Below are positions 27,042 to 36,706 of a stretch of DNA of 64,000 nt, one piece after another. A model generated the notes under the pieces. The model worked only from the letters and a program-made list of their open reading frames with translations. It made no database searches and had not been told where the DNA came from. Positions within the stretch are counted from its first letter, which is position 1; each line of letters starts with the position of its first letter. The DNA comes from Hwangdonia seohaensis. GTDB lineage: Bacteria > Bacteroidota > Bacteroidia > Flavobacteriales > Flavobacteriaceae. A program made the position numbers and the translations under genes. The stretch is from contig NZ_JAVSCK010000002.1 in assembly GCF_031932625.1 (NCBI RefSeq), positions 744,001 to 808,000 on the forward strand. Direction: 5' to 3'.

Positions 27042-27094
27042 TAATTAGCATAAAAGAGCATCTTATTTATTAACTTTACGAGAAAAGATGCATC

Positions 27095-28507
27095 ATGAAA
27101 CCACAACTTCCAGTCATAATTTTTTGCTGTTTTATATTTTTCGGGTTTTCGCAAACTGTGGAACTGCAAAGCTTTGGGCCTTATTTTTCAAATCCCGTTG
27201 AAATTGTAAATGCAGGCGATAGCAGACTTTTTATTGTAGAAAAAGCAGGCGTGATAAAAATTCTAAATGCCAACGGCACAGTTAACCCCACACCATTTTT
27301 AAATATTTCAAGCTTAGTTGGCTCTGGTGGAGAACGCGGATTATTAGGTTTAGCTTTTGCCCCGGATTACACAACGTCTGGTAGATTTTATGTGAATTAC
27401 ACCGATAATACAAGCACAACAAAACCCAACACCATTATTGCGAGATATACGGTAAGTACAAACCCAGATGTGGCCAACACATTTGAAACCAGATTGCTTA
27501 CAATAAACCAACCTTTTGAAAATCATAACGGCGGGAAACTAGCTTTTGGGCAAGATGGCTTTTTATATATCGCAACTGGTGACGGAGGAAGTGGTGGCGA
27601 CCCAGGAGATAGAGCGCAAAACACCAGTTCGCTTTTAGGCAAGCTTTTGCGAATAGATGTCAGCGGAAGTACGTACAGCATTCCCGGTACAAATCCGTTT
27701 TCGGGTTCTGCGAACGGAGCCGATGATCCGCGTCCGGAAATTTATGCTGTGGGCTTAAGAAATCCTTGGAAATTTTCATTTGATACATCGAATGGCGATT
27801 TATGGATTGCCGATGTTGGGCAAAATGCTTTTGAAGAAATAAACAAAGTAACGGGCTCTGGCACCCCAGGTGATAATTACGGCTGGAGGTGTTATGAGGG
27901 CAATAACCACGTTTATAATGATAGCGGCAACTGTCCCGCAAACTTTAACGAGACCATTGCTCCTGTTGCTGAATACGCCCATGTGGGAAGCGGATGTTCT
28001 GGTTCGGTAACTGGTGGCTACGTGTACAGAGGCACCATGTTTCCTAGTTTTATGGGCAAGTATTTTTTTGCCGATTATTGCAAACAACAAATCGGTATCT
28101 TAACCGATACCGGTTCCAGTTGGTCCATGGCTATGCAAACACCAAATATTACTCGGGGTTGGACATGTTTTGGAGAAGATTATAACGGCGAACTCTATAT
28201 CGCTGGTGGCTCTAATGTTTATAAAATAATCGACCCAAATTTAAGTACAGATGTACCTGGCTCGATTCAAATCAAATTGTATCCCAATCCAGCAAATAGT
28301 AGTATTTCCATCGATTTATCCTCAAAATTCAATTCGGTAGAATCCATTTCTATTTATAATATTCACGGTCAAAAAATTAAAACCTTTTCAAAATCAAACA
28401 AACAAATCCTGAATATTTCTACTAAAAATTACCGTAGTGGTTTATATTTTGTAGAGATTTGTACTAACAAGGCATCAAAAATTGTAAAAAAGCTTATAAT
28501 CAATTAA
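27095..28507 (+). CDS. Secreted PQQ-type sugar dehydrogenase with T9SS sorting domain
   Basis: 470 aa. Signal peptide about 1-19. A six-bladed glucose/sorbosone dehydrogenase propeller spans about 25-385, with GGERGLLGLAFAPDY, NHNGGKLAFGQDGFLY, DGGSGGDPGDRAQNTSSL and YGWRCYEG. A C-terminal type A sorting domain (about 393-470) follows: LYPNPANSSISIDLS, ISIYNIHGQKI and YRSGLYFVEI. It should cross the outer membrane by the type IX system and oxidise sugars or related alcohols at the surface. PQQ dependence is inferred from the family. Confidence 0.9.
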   Translation: MKPQLPVIIFCCFIFFGFSQTVELQSFGPYFSNPVEIVNAGDSRLFIVEKAGVIKILNANGTVNPTPFLNISSLVGSGGERGLLGLAFAPDYTTSGRFYVNYTDNTSTTKPNTIIARYTVSTNPDVANTFETRLLTINQPFENHNGGKLAFGQDGFLYIATGDGGSGGDPGDRAQNTSSLLGKLLRIDVSGSTYSIPGTNPFSGSANGADDPRPEIYAVGLRNPWKFSFDTSNGDLWIADVGQNAFEEINKVTGSGTPGDNYGWRCYEGNNHVYNDSGNCPANFNETIAPVAEYAHVGSGCSGSVTGGYVYRGTMFPSFMGKYFFADYCKQQIGILTDTGSSWSMAMQTPNITRGWTCFGEDYNGELYIAGGSNVYKIIDPNLSTDVPGSIQIKLYPNPANSSISIDLSSKFNSVESISIYNIHGQKIKTFSKSNKQILNISTKNYRSGLYFVEICTNKASKIVKKLIIN

Positions 28508-29224
28508 ATGGAAAATCAACTTGGTCATTTATACCTTATCCCAACCACATTAGGCGATACGGCTCCTCTTGAGGTTTTACCCATATCGGTAAAAAAAGTT
28601 ATTGAAGACGTAAACACTTATATTGTTGAAAACGAAAAAACCGCTAGACGATTCATAAAAAAAATAAGTTCGGGAAAATCGCAATCGGCATTACATATGT
28701 TTCATTTAAACAAATTTACCGATGCTCTCGAATTGCCCGAGTTTTTAGAACCTTGTTTAAAAGGCACCAATGTTGGGTTATTATCTGAAGCGGGTTGCCC
28801 GGGTGTAGCAGATCCTGGAGCAGATGTTGTAAAACTTGCGCATCAAAAAAACATAAAAGTTATCCCTTTAGTTGGGCCGTCTTCCATTTTAATGGCGATG
28901 ATGAGCTCTGGAATGAACGGACAAAGCTTTGCCTTTAATGGCTATTTGCCCATTGATAAAGCTGAAAGAAAAAAGGAAATAAAACGCTTGGAGCGCTTAT
29001 CGTTTGAGCAAAACCAATCGCAGATTTTTATTGAAACACCTTACCGAAACAATAAAATGATTGAGGATTTGAGCCAAATATTAGACAACAATACCGATAT
29101 ATGTGTGGCTTGCGATATTACGCTGCCTACCGAGTTTATTAAAACACAACACGCAAATGCCTGGAAAAAAAATATGGTAGACTTTCATAAAAGACCTACC
29201 ATATTTATTATTCATAAAAGTTAG
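28508..29224 (+). CDS. RsmI-like tetrapyrrole-methylase-fold SAM methyltransferase
   Basis: 238 aa. LYLIPTTLGDTAP at the start, SEAGCPGVADPG (glycine-rich SAM loop, RsmI SDAGTPxxSDPG equivalent), and LVGPSSILMAMMSSGMNG are the family hallmarks. IETPYRNNKMIEDL also matches RsmI. The conserved Thr of the RsmI loop is replaced by Cys, and a second RsmI-like paralogue beside the true RsmI is common in Bacteroidota, so 16S rRNA methylation is not certain. It begins at the base after the sugar dehydrogenase stop. Confidence 0.8.
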   Translation: MENQLGHLYLIPTTLGDTAPLEVLPISVKKVIEDVNTYIVENEKTARRFIKKISSGKSQSALHMFHLNKFTDALELPEFLEPCLKGTNVGLLSEAGCPGVADPGADVVKLAHQKNIKVIPLVGPSSILMAMMSSGMNGQSFAFNGYLPIDKAERKKEIKRLERLSFEQNQSQIFIETPYRNNKMIEDLSQILDNNTDICVACDITLPTEFIKTQHANAWKKNMVDFHKRPTIFIIHKS

Positions 29225-29260
29225 TTTTCCCTAACTAAAACGCATTAAATTTTGTTTCTA

Positions 29261-29920
29261 TTATATGGCTTTAGCCTTTCTATCGGGCTTTACAAAAGAG
29301 GTGTCGTAACCCGAAAAACGTTTCATGTAATACTGAACCGTTGTACCATATCCATCTGTAAAATTATCTAAACCGTAGCTTCTTAAATATTTTTTAACGC
29401 TACCGGGACCAGCTAAATGTGCTGCGGCTAAAATACCGGATTCTGTTACAACCACACCATTAATTCGTTTTCCAACGAAGTTTTTAATGTCACGTCGTAA
29501 AATCCATTTGTTACGCGCTGCATTTGCTATAAATGCCTTTTCTTGAAGTGCCGGGTTTTTTAAAAATTTTGCTGGATTGTCAATACCAATCAATTTTAAC
29601 GTAGAAGCGCCAAATTGATATTTGCCCAAGTATCCAAAAGTGTTTACCGAAAAGTAATCGCCTCCAGATTCCTTAAAAGCCAAAGCTTCCTTAAAACCTA
29701 CAAATGATTTCCCTAAGTACGGAGCGAATGATTCATTGGCATCGTTTAACGCTAAATCATCATCATTAATATTAGCATCTGAACCTACGGTGTAGTCTAA
29801 AACCAAACCTTCAGTTGAGTACTTACTTAAATCTATCGTTTCATCAGATGAAAACGAGCTATACAATAGAATACATATTGTAAGTGCGAGGGTTAAGTAA
29901 CTTGCAATACTTTTTCTCAT
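29261..29920 (-). CDS. Lysozyme-like exported protein, possible transglycosylase
   Basis: 219 aa. A single N-terminal hydrophobic segment (about 6-24) acts as signal or anchor. The segment EALAFKESGGDYFSVNTFGY with GKYQFGASTLKLIG resembles the catalytic Glu and the GxxQ/Y pattern of lytic transglycosylase folds. AAHLAGPGSVKKYLRSYG resembles the C-terminal helix of that fold. It may cleave peptidoglycan in the periplasm. Confidence in the fold is moderate; no LysM or other domain is present. Confidence 0.6.
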   Translation of the reverse strand: MRKSIASYLTLALTICILLYSSFSSDETIDLSKYSTEGLVLDYTVGSDANINDDDLALNDANESFAPYLGKSFVGFKEALAFKESGGDYFSVNTFGYLGKYQFGASTLKLIGIDNPAKFLKNPALQEKAFIANAARNKWILRRDIKNFVGKRINGVVVTESGILAAAHLAGPGSVKKYLRSYGLDNFTDGYGTTVQYYMKRFSGYDTSFVKPDRKAKAI

Positions 29921-30031
29921 AAATTTTAAATTTCTTCAGTGTCATTTAATTTAAAGAACACTTGAAAATTTGAGCGTGCAAAATTAGGCTTTTTTTTAAT
30001 TAATTCAAAATTAATCGATTATATGTTATTT

Positions 30032-30973
30032 TTAGTAGTACAATAGATGAAATACACAGCCTTTTCTATTGAATTCCAAAGCTGGAAATGGCACCTTTAA
30101 GACATTAAAAATTTTAAAAACAGATTTCAAAAAACGCGAGTTCGTCCTAATTTTATTCAAATTTACATCAAAACTCAAATAGAATTGCCGTTGCCTATTT
30201 TTATTTGTTAACAAGCCGTTGTCAACATCTTTTATTCCTTGTAACATCCCGTCAGCACTATAACCAACGGCAAGGCTGAGCCATTTTGGAAATTTACTTT
30301 GCTTAAAAAAATCGTGCAAATTGGCACTCAACCAATAAGTTTGTCCGTTATAATCCTTTAAAACTTGCTCTAAAAATCCATCGCCTAATTTATCTGGTGC
30401 TTGCGACGCATATTTTGTTTGATGAAAAGAAAATTTTAAATGGATGCGTTGTTCGTTCCAAAGTAATTCTTGACCAACATATAAGCCCGTTCCGGAAGCA
30501 TTTGCAACAATATCGCCCCAAGAAAAGCCCCATTCTTGCGAAAATCCGTCTAAAATTTCAACCGTTGCAAGGAACCCAAATCCCAGAGTTGCTCCATAAA
30601 TTAATTGGTCTTTTTTGCTTACACCGCTCCAATTTAAAGCCTGCGCTCCATACCTTCCTATTTGATACGATGCGAACACATGTCCCATTTTATCCATTTG
30701 CAACCATTCACTATTATCGTTGATGGTATGAAATTTAGAGCGTTCAAAATCTGAATACCACAATTGGTTTAAGCCAATTAAGGTAATACCTGCCAGAGAA
30801 GCTTCGGTAATAACCACAGCATTTCGTCTGGGTTTGTTAAGGGTATCGCTTGGTGTTAAAAAAGTGTCGAGCTTAGTTTGCGAAAATGAAAAAGAGGATA
30901 TAAAAACAATGAAAAACAGATATTTAAAGGAATTAAATACCACTATCGTCTTATCCCGGTATTGTTTATCCAA
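30032..30973 (-). CDS. DUF2279 family protein
   Basis: 313 aa. A signal-like segment lies at about 13-31 (FFIVFISSFSFSQ). The family core is MDKMGHVFASYQIGRYGAQ, GATLGFGFLATVEILDGFS and FSWGDIVANASGTGLYVGQ, typical of DUF2279/YfiM-type proteins. The C-terminal half is predicted beta-rich (FYLSFDVNLNKIR). Its start lies 31 nt inside the end of mltG, so the two are translated from one mRNA. Envelope location likely, function unknown. Confidence 0.78.
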   Translation of the reverse strand: MDKQYRDKTIVVFNSFKYLFFIVFISSFSFSQTKLDTFLTPSDTLNKPRRNAVVITEASLAGITLIGLNQLWYSDFERSKFHTINDNSEWLQMDKMGHVFASYQIGRYGAQALNWSGVSKKDQLIYGATLGFGFLATVEILDGFSQEWGFSWGDIVANASGTGLYVGQELLWNEQRIHLKFSFHQTKYASQAPDKLGDGFLEQVLKDYNGQTYWLSANLHDFFKQSKFPKWLSLAVGYSADGMLQGIKDVDNGLLTNKNRQRQFYLSFDVNLNKIRTNSRFLKSVFKIFNVLKVPFPALEFNRKGCVFHLLYY

Positions 30974-31986
30974 CGGATGTATTCTTGTCTATTTCGGTTA
31001 TGCTGCGCTAAGGTTTTAGCAAATTTATGATAGCCAAAATTTTCAACGTTTACTACAAAATAATAGTAGTTGTGCTTTTCGTAATTTAAAACAGCATCGA
31101 TGGACGACACATCCGGCATGGTTATTAAACCAGGTGGTAAACCAGCGTATTTATACGTATTGTATGGCGAATCTATTTCTAAATCTTTATAAAGCACACG
31201 TTTTATAACCTGCTCAAAATCACCGGTTTTTTTCTTTAATGCGTAAATTACCGTTGGGTCTGCCTGCAAAGGCATTCTCTTTTTTAATCGGTTTATATAA
31301 ACACCGGCAACCCGTGGTCGCTCATCTACTTTTGCGGTTTCTTTTTGAACAATCGAAGCCAATGCTATCACTTCATCTTGGGATAAACCAATGGCTTTTG
31401 CTTTTGCCATTCTGGAATCGTTCCAAAAACGGTTATACTCTGTTAACATGCGACTGGTAAACTTTTCAGCCGAAGTATTCCAGAAAAACTCATAACTATT
31501 GGGAATATACATGCCTAAGGCCGTTTCTTCCTTAAAATGGCTTTCAGTCAAAAAAGTTTCATCTTTCATAGCATTTAAAAGCGCTATGCTATCGGCTTCA
31601 ATTTGAGATGCCACCCGACCTGCCAATTTTTCAAGGGTCTCCTGGTTGTTAAAAGACACTTTAACCGGTATATTATTGCTTCGAATGGAATTAATAATAT
31701 CGTTGTTGCTCATGTCCTTTTTAATGGCGAAACGACCAGCCTTAATATTATTGACATATTTTTTTTGTTCAGCCAGAGCATCAAACTTATCGATATCTTT
31801 AAGTAATGGCACCAACTGCTCACGTACATTATCGTATGTATCGGTAGATTTTATATAAATATAAGCCGTATCGTTATTAAAGGCCGTGTTTGGCACAAAC
31901 ATGGTACTATACACATAATATGCAAAATAAGCCGCTAGGGCTAATCCAATAAATACGATGGCTAAGAGAATTTTTTTGATGTACAT
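30943..31986 (-). CDS. mltG: Endolytic murein transglycosylase MltG
   Basis: 347 aa. One N-terminal membrane helix (5-27), then the YceG-like domain with catalytic E216 in LASIVQKETAKVDERPRVAG and YINRLKKRMPLQADPTVIYAL. SPYNTYKYAGLPPGLITMPD is another family hallmark. It cleaves nascent glycan strands in the periplasm and sets their length. It starts at the base next to the acetyltransferase stop, within the dapF run, linking meso-diaminopimelate supply and peptidoglycan processing. Confidence 0.95.
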   Translation of the reverse strand: MYIKKILLAIVFIGLALAAYFAYYVYSTMFVPNTAFNNDTAYIYIKSTDTYDNVREQLVPLLKDIDKFDALAEQKKYVNNIKAGRFAIKKDMSNNDIINSIRSNNIPVKVSFNNQETLEKLAGRVASQIEADSIALLNAMKDETFLTESHFKEETALGMYIPNSYEFFWNTSAEKFTSRMLTEYNRFWNDSRMAKAKAIGLSQDEVIALASIVQKETAKVDERPRVAGVYINRLKKRMPLQADPTVIYALKKKTGDFEQVIKRVLYKDLEIDSPYNTYKYAGLPPGLITMPDVSSIDAVLNYEKHNYYYFVVNVENFGYHKFAKTLAQHNRNRQEYIRWINNTGIRR

Positions 31987-32511
31987 TTAATTGTTTATAA
32001 GCTGAAATAAATATTCGTTTTTATAAGAACCGCTAACGTAGTTCCAATCTTTTTTTAATCCGACTTCCTTAAACCCTTGTGTTTTAAAAAGTTTAATACT
32101 GGTTTCGTTTTCTTCAGAAATATTACAGTATAATTGATGCAAACCCAAATGTGTGAAGCTGTATTTAACCAACAGTTGCAATGCTTCGCTGCCGTAACCT
32201 TTTTTTCTATCGGTATCGTCTTTAATTAAAATACCAACGCCTGCCCTCTTGTTTTTAAAATCGAAATCGAATAAATCAATCAATCCTAAGGCATCTTCAT
32301 TGTAACTTGTAACCACCAATCGCAATTGTTTCACTTCAAAAATATCTTTTTGCCCATGCTCTAAATACTGCTTGATTAAAAATCTAGAATACGGGGTTTG
32401 TGTGTTGCTGATTTCCCAAACCGATTCGTCGTTTTCAATAGCATAGATAAACTCTAAATCCTCAGGTTCTAAAGCACGTAAGTATATATTTTTGCCTTTT
32501 AGGGTTATCAT
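31987..32511 (-). CDS. GNAT-family N-acetyltransferase (RimJ/RimL type)
   Basis: 174 aa starting at the ATG 32509-32511, which overlaps the dapF stop as ATGA; the longer frame to 32553 lies inside dapF. ITLKGKNIYLRALEPEDLEF is the usual start of RimJ/RimL-like enzymes. The acetyl-CoA loop is RKKGYGSEALQLL, and YCNISEENETSIKLFKTQGF follows. It may act on an amino sugar, amino acid or protein N-terminus; not resolved. Confidence 0.86.
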   Translation of the reverse strand: MITLKGKNIYLRALEPEDLEFIYAIENDESVWEISNTQTPYSRFLIKQYLEHGQKDIFEVKQLRLVVTSYNEDALGLIDLFDFDFKNKRAGVGILIKDDTDRKKGYGSEALQLLVKYSFTHLGLHQLYCNISEENETSIKLFKTQGFKEVGLKKDWNYVSGSYKNEYLFQLINN

Positions 32512-33281
32512 ATTTTGCCTTGAAAAACTAATTTTGCAGGCCCTATGAGCCAAACATTGTTATAAACGCCATTTTCTTCTTTAAACGACACCTGCAAATC
32601 GCCACCTTGAGTTTGCAACGTAATCAGGTTTTTTTCGGTTTCCCCAATGTAGTGCATCGCCAAAGCTACTGCGGTAACACCGGTTCCGCAAGACAGAGTT
32701 TCATCTTCAACCCCGCGTTCGTAGGTTCTTACTTTAAATACGGCGTTTGAAATTTTCTTAACAAAATTCACATTACTTCCCGCCTTATTATAGGGCGCAC
32801 CGTAACGAATTTTTGCGCCTTTGGTTTTAATATCAAAGCCATCAATCTGATTCTCAAATTGCACATGGTGCGGCGACCCCGTATCTAAAAACACGTGTTG
32901 CTTGTGTTTTTCAATAACATCAACATTTTGCATTTGTAGCTTTACAATATCGCCATTTATGGTGGCGTGGTGCAAACCGTCAATCGCCTCAAAAACGGCT
33001 TTGTTTTTTATAACACCCAGTTGTTTGGCAAAAGCCACTAAACAGCGACCCCCATTGCCGCACATGGAGCTTTGATTTCCATCGGCGTTGTAATACACCA
33101 TTTTAAAATCCAATGTATTGTGATTTTCAAGAAGAATAAGTCCGTCAGCACCTATGCCAAAACGTCTGTCGCAAAGGGATGCAATCAGTTTGGTATTGTT
33201 TTTGTCGAATGTTTGTTGACGATTATCTATCATCACAAAATCGTTTCCCGTACCCTGATATTTATAAAAAGTTTGTCGCAT
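32508..33281 (-). CDS. dapF: Diaminopimelate epimerase
   Basis: 257 aa. Both catalytic cysteines are present: C74 in MCGNGGRC and C198 in SCGTGVTA. It interconverts LL- and meso-diaminopimelate for lysine and peptidoglycan. First gene of a tightly packed run with an acetyltransferase, mltG and a DUF2279 protein. It is divergent from the HtrA gene across 212 nt that contain phased GTTAA repeats. Confidence 0.97.
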   Translation of the reverse strand: MRQTFYKYQGTGNDFVMIDNRQQTFDKNNTKLIASLCDRRFGIGADGLILLENHNTLDFKMVYYNADGNQSSMCGNGGRCLVAFAKQLGVIKNKAVFEAIDGLHHATINGDIVKLQMQNVDVIEKHKQHVFLDTGSPHHVQFENQIDGFDIKTKGAKIRYGAPYNKAGSNVNFVKKISNAVFKVRTYERGVEDETLSCGTGVTAVALAMHYIGETEKNLITLQTQGGDLQVSFKEENGVYNNVWLIGPAKLVFQGKI

Positions 33282-33321
33282 AATTATAATGACAAATATA
33301 TAAATATTAAATCGGTTTTCT

Positions 33322-33407
33322 GATTGTTAAATAGCCGTTAAATGACGCGTTAAAAATCGTTAAAATTAAATGTCAAATTCAATAAATATTTAATTTTAAT
33401 CGTTAAA
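33322..33407. promoter_or_regulatory. Divergent dapF/htrA control region with phased GTTAA motifs
   Basis: GTTAA occurs at 33326, 33337, 33349 and 33359, spaced 11, 12 and 10 nt, roughly one helical turn, and again at 33402. A perfect 12-bp inverted repeat (ttaaaattaaat 33360-33371 with 33388-33399) overlaps the last of these. The arrangement suggests cooperative binding of a regulator on one DNA face. Similar motifs occur before the two-component genes at 3185-3258. No TAnnTTTG box was found. Confidence 0.4.
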
Positions 33408-33493
33408 TAATTCCCCGCTTAATGGGAACAACCTTTTAAAATGAAACCTCACAAAACCTGAGGGATAATTAACAATAAATAAAACATTAAAAA

Positions 33494-34897
33494 ATGAAAA
33501 AGATTTTAACACTTGTACTAGTTTCAGCATTAGGTGGCATGCTAACACTTGGTGCCTATAAATTATTTTTAGAACCCAAGCAAAACGTTGTTGTGGCTAC
33601 AAACCAAACCACGCCAACCTTTTTACCAACCAGCACTGCTAGTAGTTTGTACAATGTAGAGGATAAAGCCAATTTTGTTCTCGCTGCCGAAAATACCGTA
33701 AATGCGGTTGTTCACGTAAAAAATGTATCGATAAGCAAAGGACAAATGACGCTGCAGGACTTATTTTTAGGAAGAAACCCACAGTACAAACAATTAGGCA
33801 CGGGCTCTGGTGTTATAATAAATGCCGATGGGTATATTATTACCAATAACCATGTTATTAAAAATGCCCATGAATTATCGGTTACTTTAAACAATAACAA
33901 AACGTTTGAAGCTGAATTGATTGGTGCCGACCCTAAAACCGATATTGCGCTTTTAAAAATAGATGCTGATGAAGATTTACCTTTTGTAACCTTTGCCGAT
34001 TCCGATCAAGCGAAAATTGGCGAGTGGGTGTTGGCCGTTGGAAACCCTTTTAACCTAACATCAACGGTTACGGCGGGTATTATTAGTGCCAAATCCAGAG
34101 ACTTGTCTGGTAACAGCTCGCAATCTTTCATTCAAACCGATGCAGCGGTAAACCCAGGAAATTCAGGTGGAGCGCTTGTAAACACCAACGGAGAGCTTGT
34201 TGGTATTAATACGGCCATTTCTTCCCAAACGGGGTCTTTTATCGGGTATTCGTTCGCGGTACCAAGCAATATTGCGCGTAAAGTTGTTGAAGATATTATG
34301 GAATATGGCAACGTACAAAACGGTATCCTTGGCATAAAAGGCGGTCCTTTAAACAGCCGATTCTCAGAAGAATTGGGTGTAGATGACACCGAAGGAATTT
34401 ATATTGACTCTGTTGTTGAAGATTCTGGAGCCGACTTAGCGGGACTTAAAAAAGGAGATATTATAAAAGAAATTGACCAAATTAAAATTTCAAAATTCTC
34501 AGATTTAACAGGTCATTTAAGTGCCAAACGCCCTAATGATGTTGTACAACTTGTTATTTCCAGAAATGGCAATTTAGAAAACATACCTGTTACTTTATTA
34601 AAGAATCAAACCTATACATTACCATTGGTTGGCGAGGTTAAAAATGCCAAACCCAAAGACTTAAAAAAGTTTAAGGTGTCTAAGGGTGTTAAAATAATTT
34701 CATTGGATACCAATTATGCAGAGTATTGGAGAAACAACGGTGTTGAAGCCGGAAACATTATTACGGCCATTAACGATGTTAAGGTAAACTCGGTTGAAGA
34801 TGTGCAAAACATATTAAAAAACAAATCGCAATCGGAGTATTTAAGAATAGAACTTATAAACTCGAAAGGCGAAAAAGAACGTTATAATTTCAGATAA
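33494..34897 (+). CDS. HtrA/DegP-type periplasmic serine protease
   Basis: 467 aa. A signal or anchor segment (1-22) is followed by a trypsin-like domain with catalytic H120 (TNNHV), D150 (KTDIALLKID) and S224 (NPGNSGGAL). Two PDZ domains follow at about 275-365 (GIYIDSVVEDSGADLAGLKKGD) and 380-467 (NGVEAGNIITAINDVK). It degrades or refolds damaged envelope proteins. A terminator follows. The upstream region suggests stress regulation. Confidence 0.95.
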   Translation: MKKILTLVLVSALGGMLTLGAYKLFLEPKQNVVVATNQTTPTFLPTSTASSLYNVEDKANFVLAAENTVNAVVHVKNVSISKGQMTLQDLFLGRNPQYKQLGTGSGVIINADGYIITNNHVIKNAHELSVTLNNNKTFEAELIGADPKTDIALLKIDADEDLPFVTFADSDQAKIGEWVLAVGNPFNLTSTVTAGIISAKSRDLSGNSSQSFIQTDAAVNPGNSGGALVNTNGELVGINTAISSQTGSFIGYSFAVPSNIARKVVEDIMEYGNVQNGILGIKGGPLNSRFSEELGVDDTEGIYIDSVVEDSGADLAGLKKGDIIKEIDQIKISKFSDLTGHLSAKRPNDVVQLVISRNGNLENIPVTLLKNQTYTLPLVGEVKNAKPKDLKKFKVSKGVKIISLDTNYAEYWRNNGVEAGNIITAINDVKVNSVEDVQNILKNKSQSEYLRIELINSKGEKERYNFR

Positions 34898-34920
34898 AAA
34901 ATTCGAAAATTAGATCAACA

Positions 34921-34962
34921 ATAGCCTCTTAAAGCAATAAAGTTTTAAGAGGTTATTTTTTT
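34921..34962 (+). terminator. Rho-independent terminator after the HtrA gene
   Basis: A 9-bp stem (cctcttaaa 34925-34933 with tttaagagg 34944-34952) is followed by a T-rich tract (ttattttttt) 24 nt past the stop codon. Confidence 0.85.
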
Positions 34963-34996
34963 GTATCAATACGCTACGAAAACGTTTGAAATATAG

Positions 34997-35004
34997 TATT
35001 TTTG
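34997..35004 (+). promoter_or_regulatory. Possible promoter of the GAPDH gene, box TATTTTTG
   Basis: TATTTTTG matches TAnnTTTG and lies 37 nt upstream of the ATG, just after the previous terminator. A TTG box at the expected 17-23 nt upstream is not clear. Confidence 0.4.
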
Positions 35005-35040
35005 CAAAAATTTTAAACAACACACTAAACATTTTAAGCA

Positions 35041-36489
35041 ATGGGTTTTAATAAAACTTATGAAAAAGAGTTGTCCTTTCAAGCCGATCGGAGAAGAGCA
35101 ACCGTAGAGTTTATAAAAATTGTAAGCGACCTTTGGTACGACAAATCTATCGAATTGGTAATCTTTAGAAATCAATTGATTGACAGAAACGTGAGCCAGA
35201 TTTTAAACCTTCATGAATACGCCGGTAAATTTGTACAAAAACCCATTTCAATTTTTGATTCGGTTGAAATTGCACAAGCCATTAAAATGCTTGATATTCC
35301 GCCTGCAAAACTGGATATTGGTAAGCTAACCTACGAGTTTCATTTAGACGAAAACAAACACGGTAATGCTACGGCATTTGTTGCCAGTAAGTTAAACGAC
35401 GCTAGTAAAAATGGCGATATTACGCCTAAAGATGTGGTGCTTTATGGATTTGGTCGCATTGGTCGTTTAGTAGCCCGCGAACTTATGACGCGTACCGGCA
35501 AAGGCAGCCAACTACGTTTAAGAGCCATTGTTACACGTGGTGATATTGATGAAACCATTTTAGAAAAAAGAGCATCATTGCTACGCAACGATTCGGTTCA
35601 TGGCGATTTTCCAGGAACGGTTTCCATTGATGCCAAAAACAATGCCTTGATAATTAACGGAACAACGGTTAATATCATTTCCGCAAATGCGCCGGAAGAT
35701 ATCGATTACACAAAATACAACATCAATAACGCGTTGATTATTGATAACACAGGGGCCTTTAGAGACAAGGATGCTTTAGGCAGACACCTAAAATCAAAAG
35801 GAGCAGATAAGGTGTTGCTTACCGCACCGGGAAAAGGCGTGCCCAATATTGTTTACGGGGTTAATCATTTAGAAAACGACCCCGATAAAGTGGATATTTT
35901 CTCAGCCGCCTCGTGTACAACCAATGCCATTACGCCTATTTTAAAGGCCATGGAAGATTCTTTTGGTGTTGTGAGCGGTCATTTAGAAACCATTCATGCC
36001 TATACAAACGACCAGAATTTGGTTGATAATTTCCATAAAAAATACCGCCGTGGTCGTGCGGCAGGACTAAACATGGTGATTACCGAAACCGGTGCCGGTA
36101 GTGCGGTTGCCAAGGCTTTACCAAGTTTGGAAGGTAAATTAACATCAAACGCTATTCGTGTGCCCGTACCAAACGGCTCGTTAGCTATTCTAAATTTAGA
36201 AATAGAAAACGAAACCTCTATAAACGGCATCAATACCATTTTAAAAAAATACGCTTTGGAAGGCGATTTGGTGGAGCAAATAAAATACGAATTAAGCGAC
36301 GAGCTGGTATCCAGCGATATTGTTGGTAGTTCAGCGCCGTCAATCTACGACAGCAAAGCCACTATTGTACGTGCCGATGGTAAAAATGTATTGCTATATA
36401 TTTGGTACGATAACGAATACGGGTATAGCCATCAAGTTATTAGATTAGCAAAATATATTGCCAAAGTTAGACGTTATACCTATTATTAA
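35041..36489 (+). CDS. gap: Glyceraldehyde-3-phosphate dehydrogenase, long form
   Basis: 482 aa against about 335 for the standard enzyme. Residues 1-130 are an extra N-terminal region without a NAD-binding fold. The Rossmann domain starts at about 132 (VVLYGFGRIGRLVAREL), and the catalytic cysteine is C292 in SAASCTTNAITP. Later NGSLAILNLEIEN and WYDNEYGYSHQVIRLAKYI are conserved. It interconverts GAP and 1,3-bisphosphoglycerate. Bacteroidota carry this extended form as well as, or in place of, the short one; the extension's role is unknown. Confidence 0.93.
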   Translation: MGFNKTYEKELSFQADRRRATVEFIKIVSDLWYDKSIELVIFRNQLIDRNVSQILNLHEYAGKFVQKPISIFDSVEIAQAIKMLDIPPAKLDIGKLTYEFHLDENKHGNATAFVASKLNDASKNGDITPKDVVLYGFGRIGRLVARELMTRTGKGSQLRLRAIVTRGDIDETILEKRASLLRNDSVHGDFPGTVSIDAKNNALIINGTTVNIISANAPEDIDYTKYNINNALIIDNTGAFRDKDALGRHLKSKGADKVLLTAPGKGVPNIVYGVNHLENDPDKVDIFSAASCTTNAITPILKAMEDSFGVVSGHLETIHAYTNDQNLVDNFHKKYRRGRAAGLNMVITETGAGSAVAKALPSLEGKLTSNAIRVPVPNGSLAILNLEIENETSINGINTILKKYALEGDLVEQIKYELSDELVSSDIVGSSAPSIYDSKATIVRADGKNVLLYIWYDNEYGYSHQVIRLAKYIAKVRRYTYY

Positions 36490-36605
36490 TAGCGTCGCGT
36501 TTTGCTTTTGCGAAATGTGCGATTGAATTTATCGCCCTTAAAAAGGAGATTTAAAATTTAATTTTAAATGAACATCTAAATTCCAATTTTAACCGTATAT
36601 AAATC

Positions 36606-36630
36606 AGCCTCACTGCGTGAGGCTTTTTCT
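36606..36630 (+). terminator. Rho-independent terminator after the GAPDH gene
   Basis: An 8-bp stem (agcctcac 36606-36613 with gtgaggct 36617-36624) with a 3-nt loop runs into a T tract. It lies 117 nt after the stop codon. Confidence 0.85.
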
Positions 36631-36706
36631 TAAATATATCGGTATTAATAAACATTATTTTATAACTTCGTAAAAACCAAATACAACCATTTTAAACCAA
36701 TCAAAA

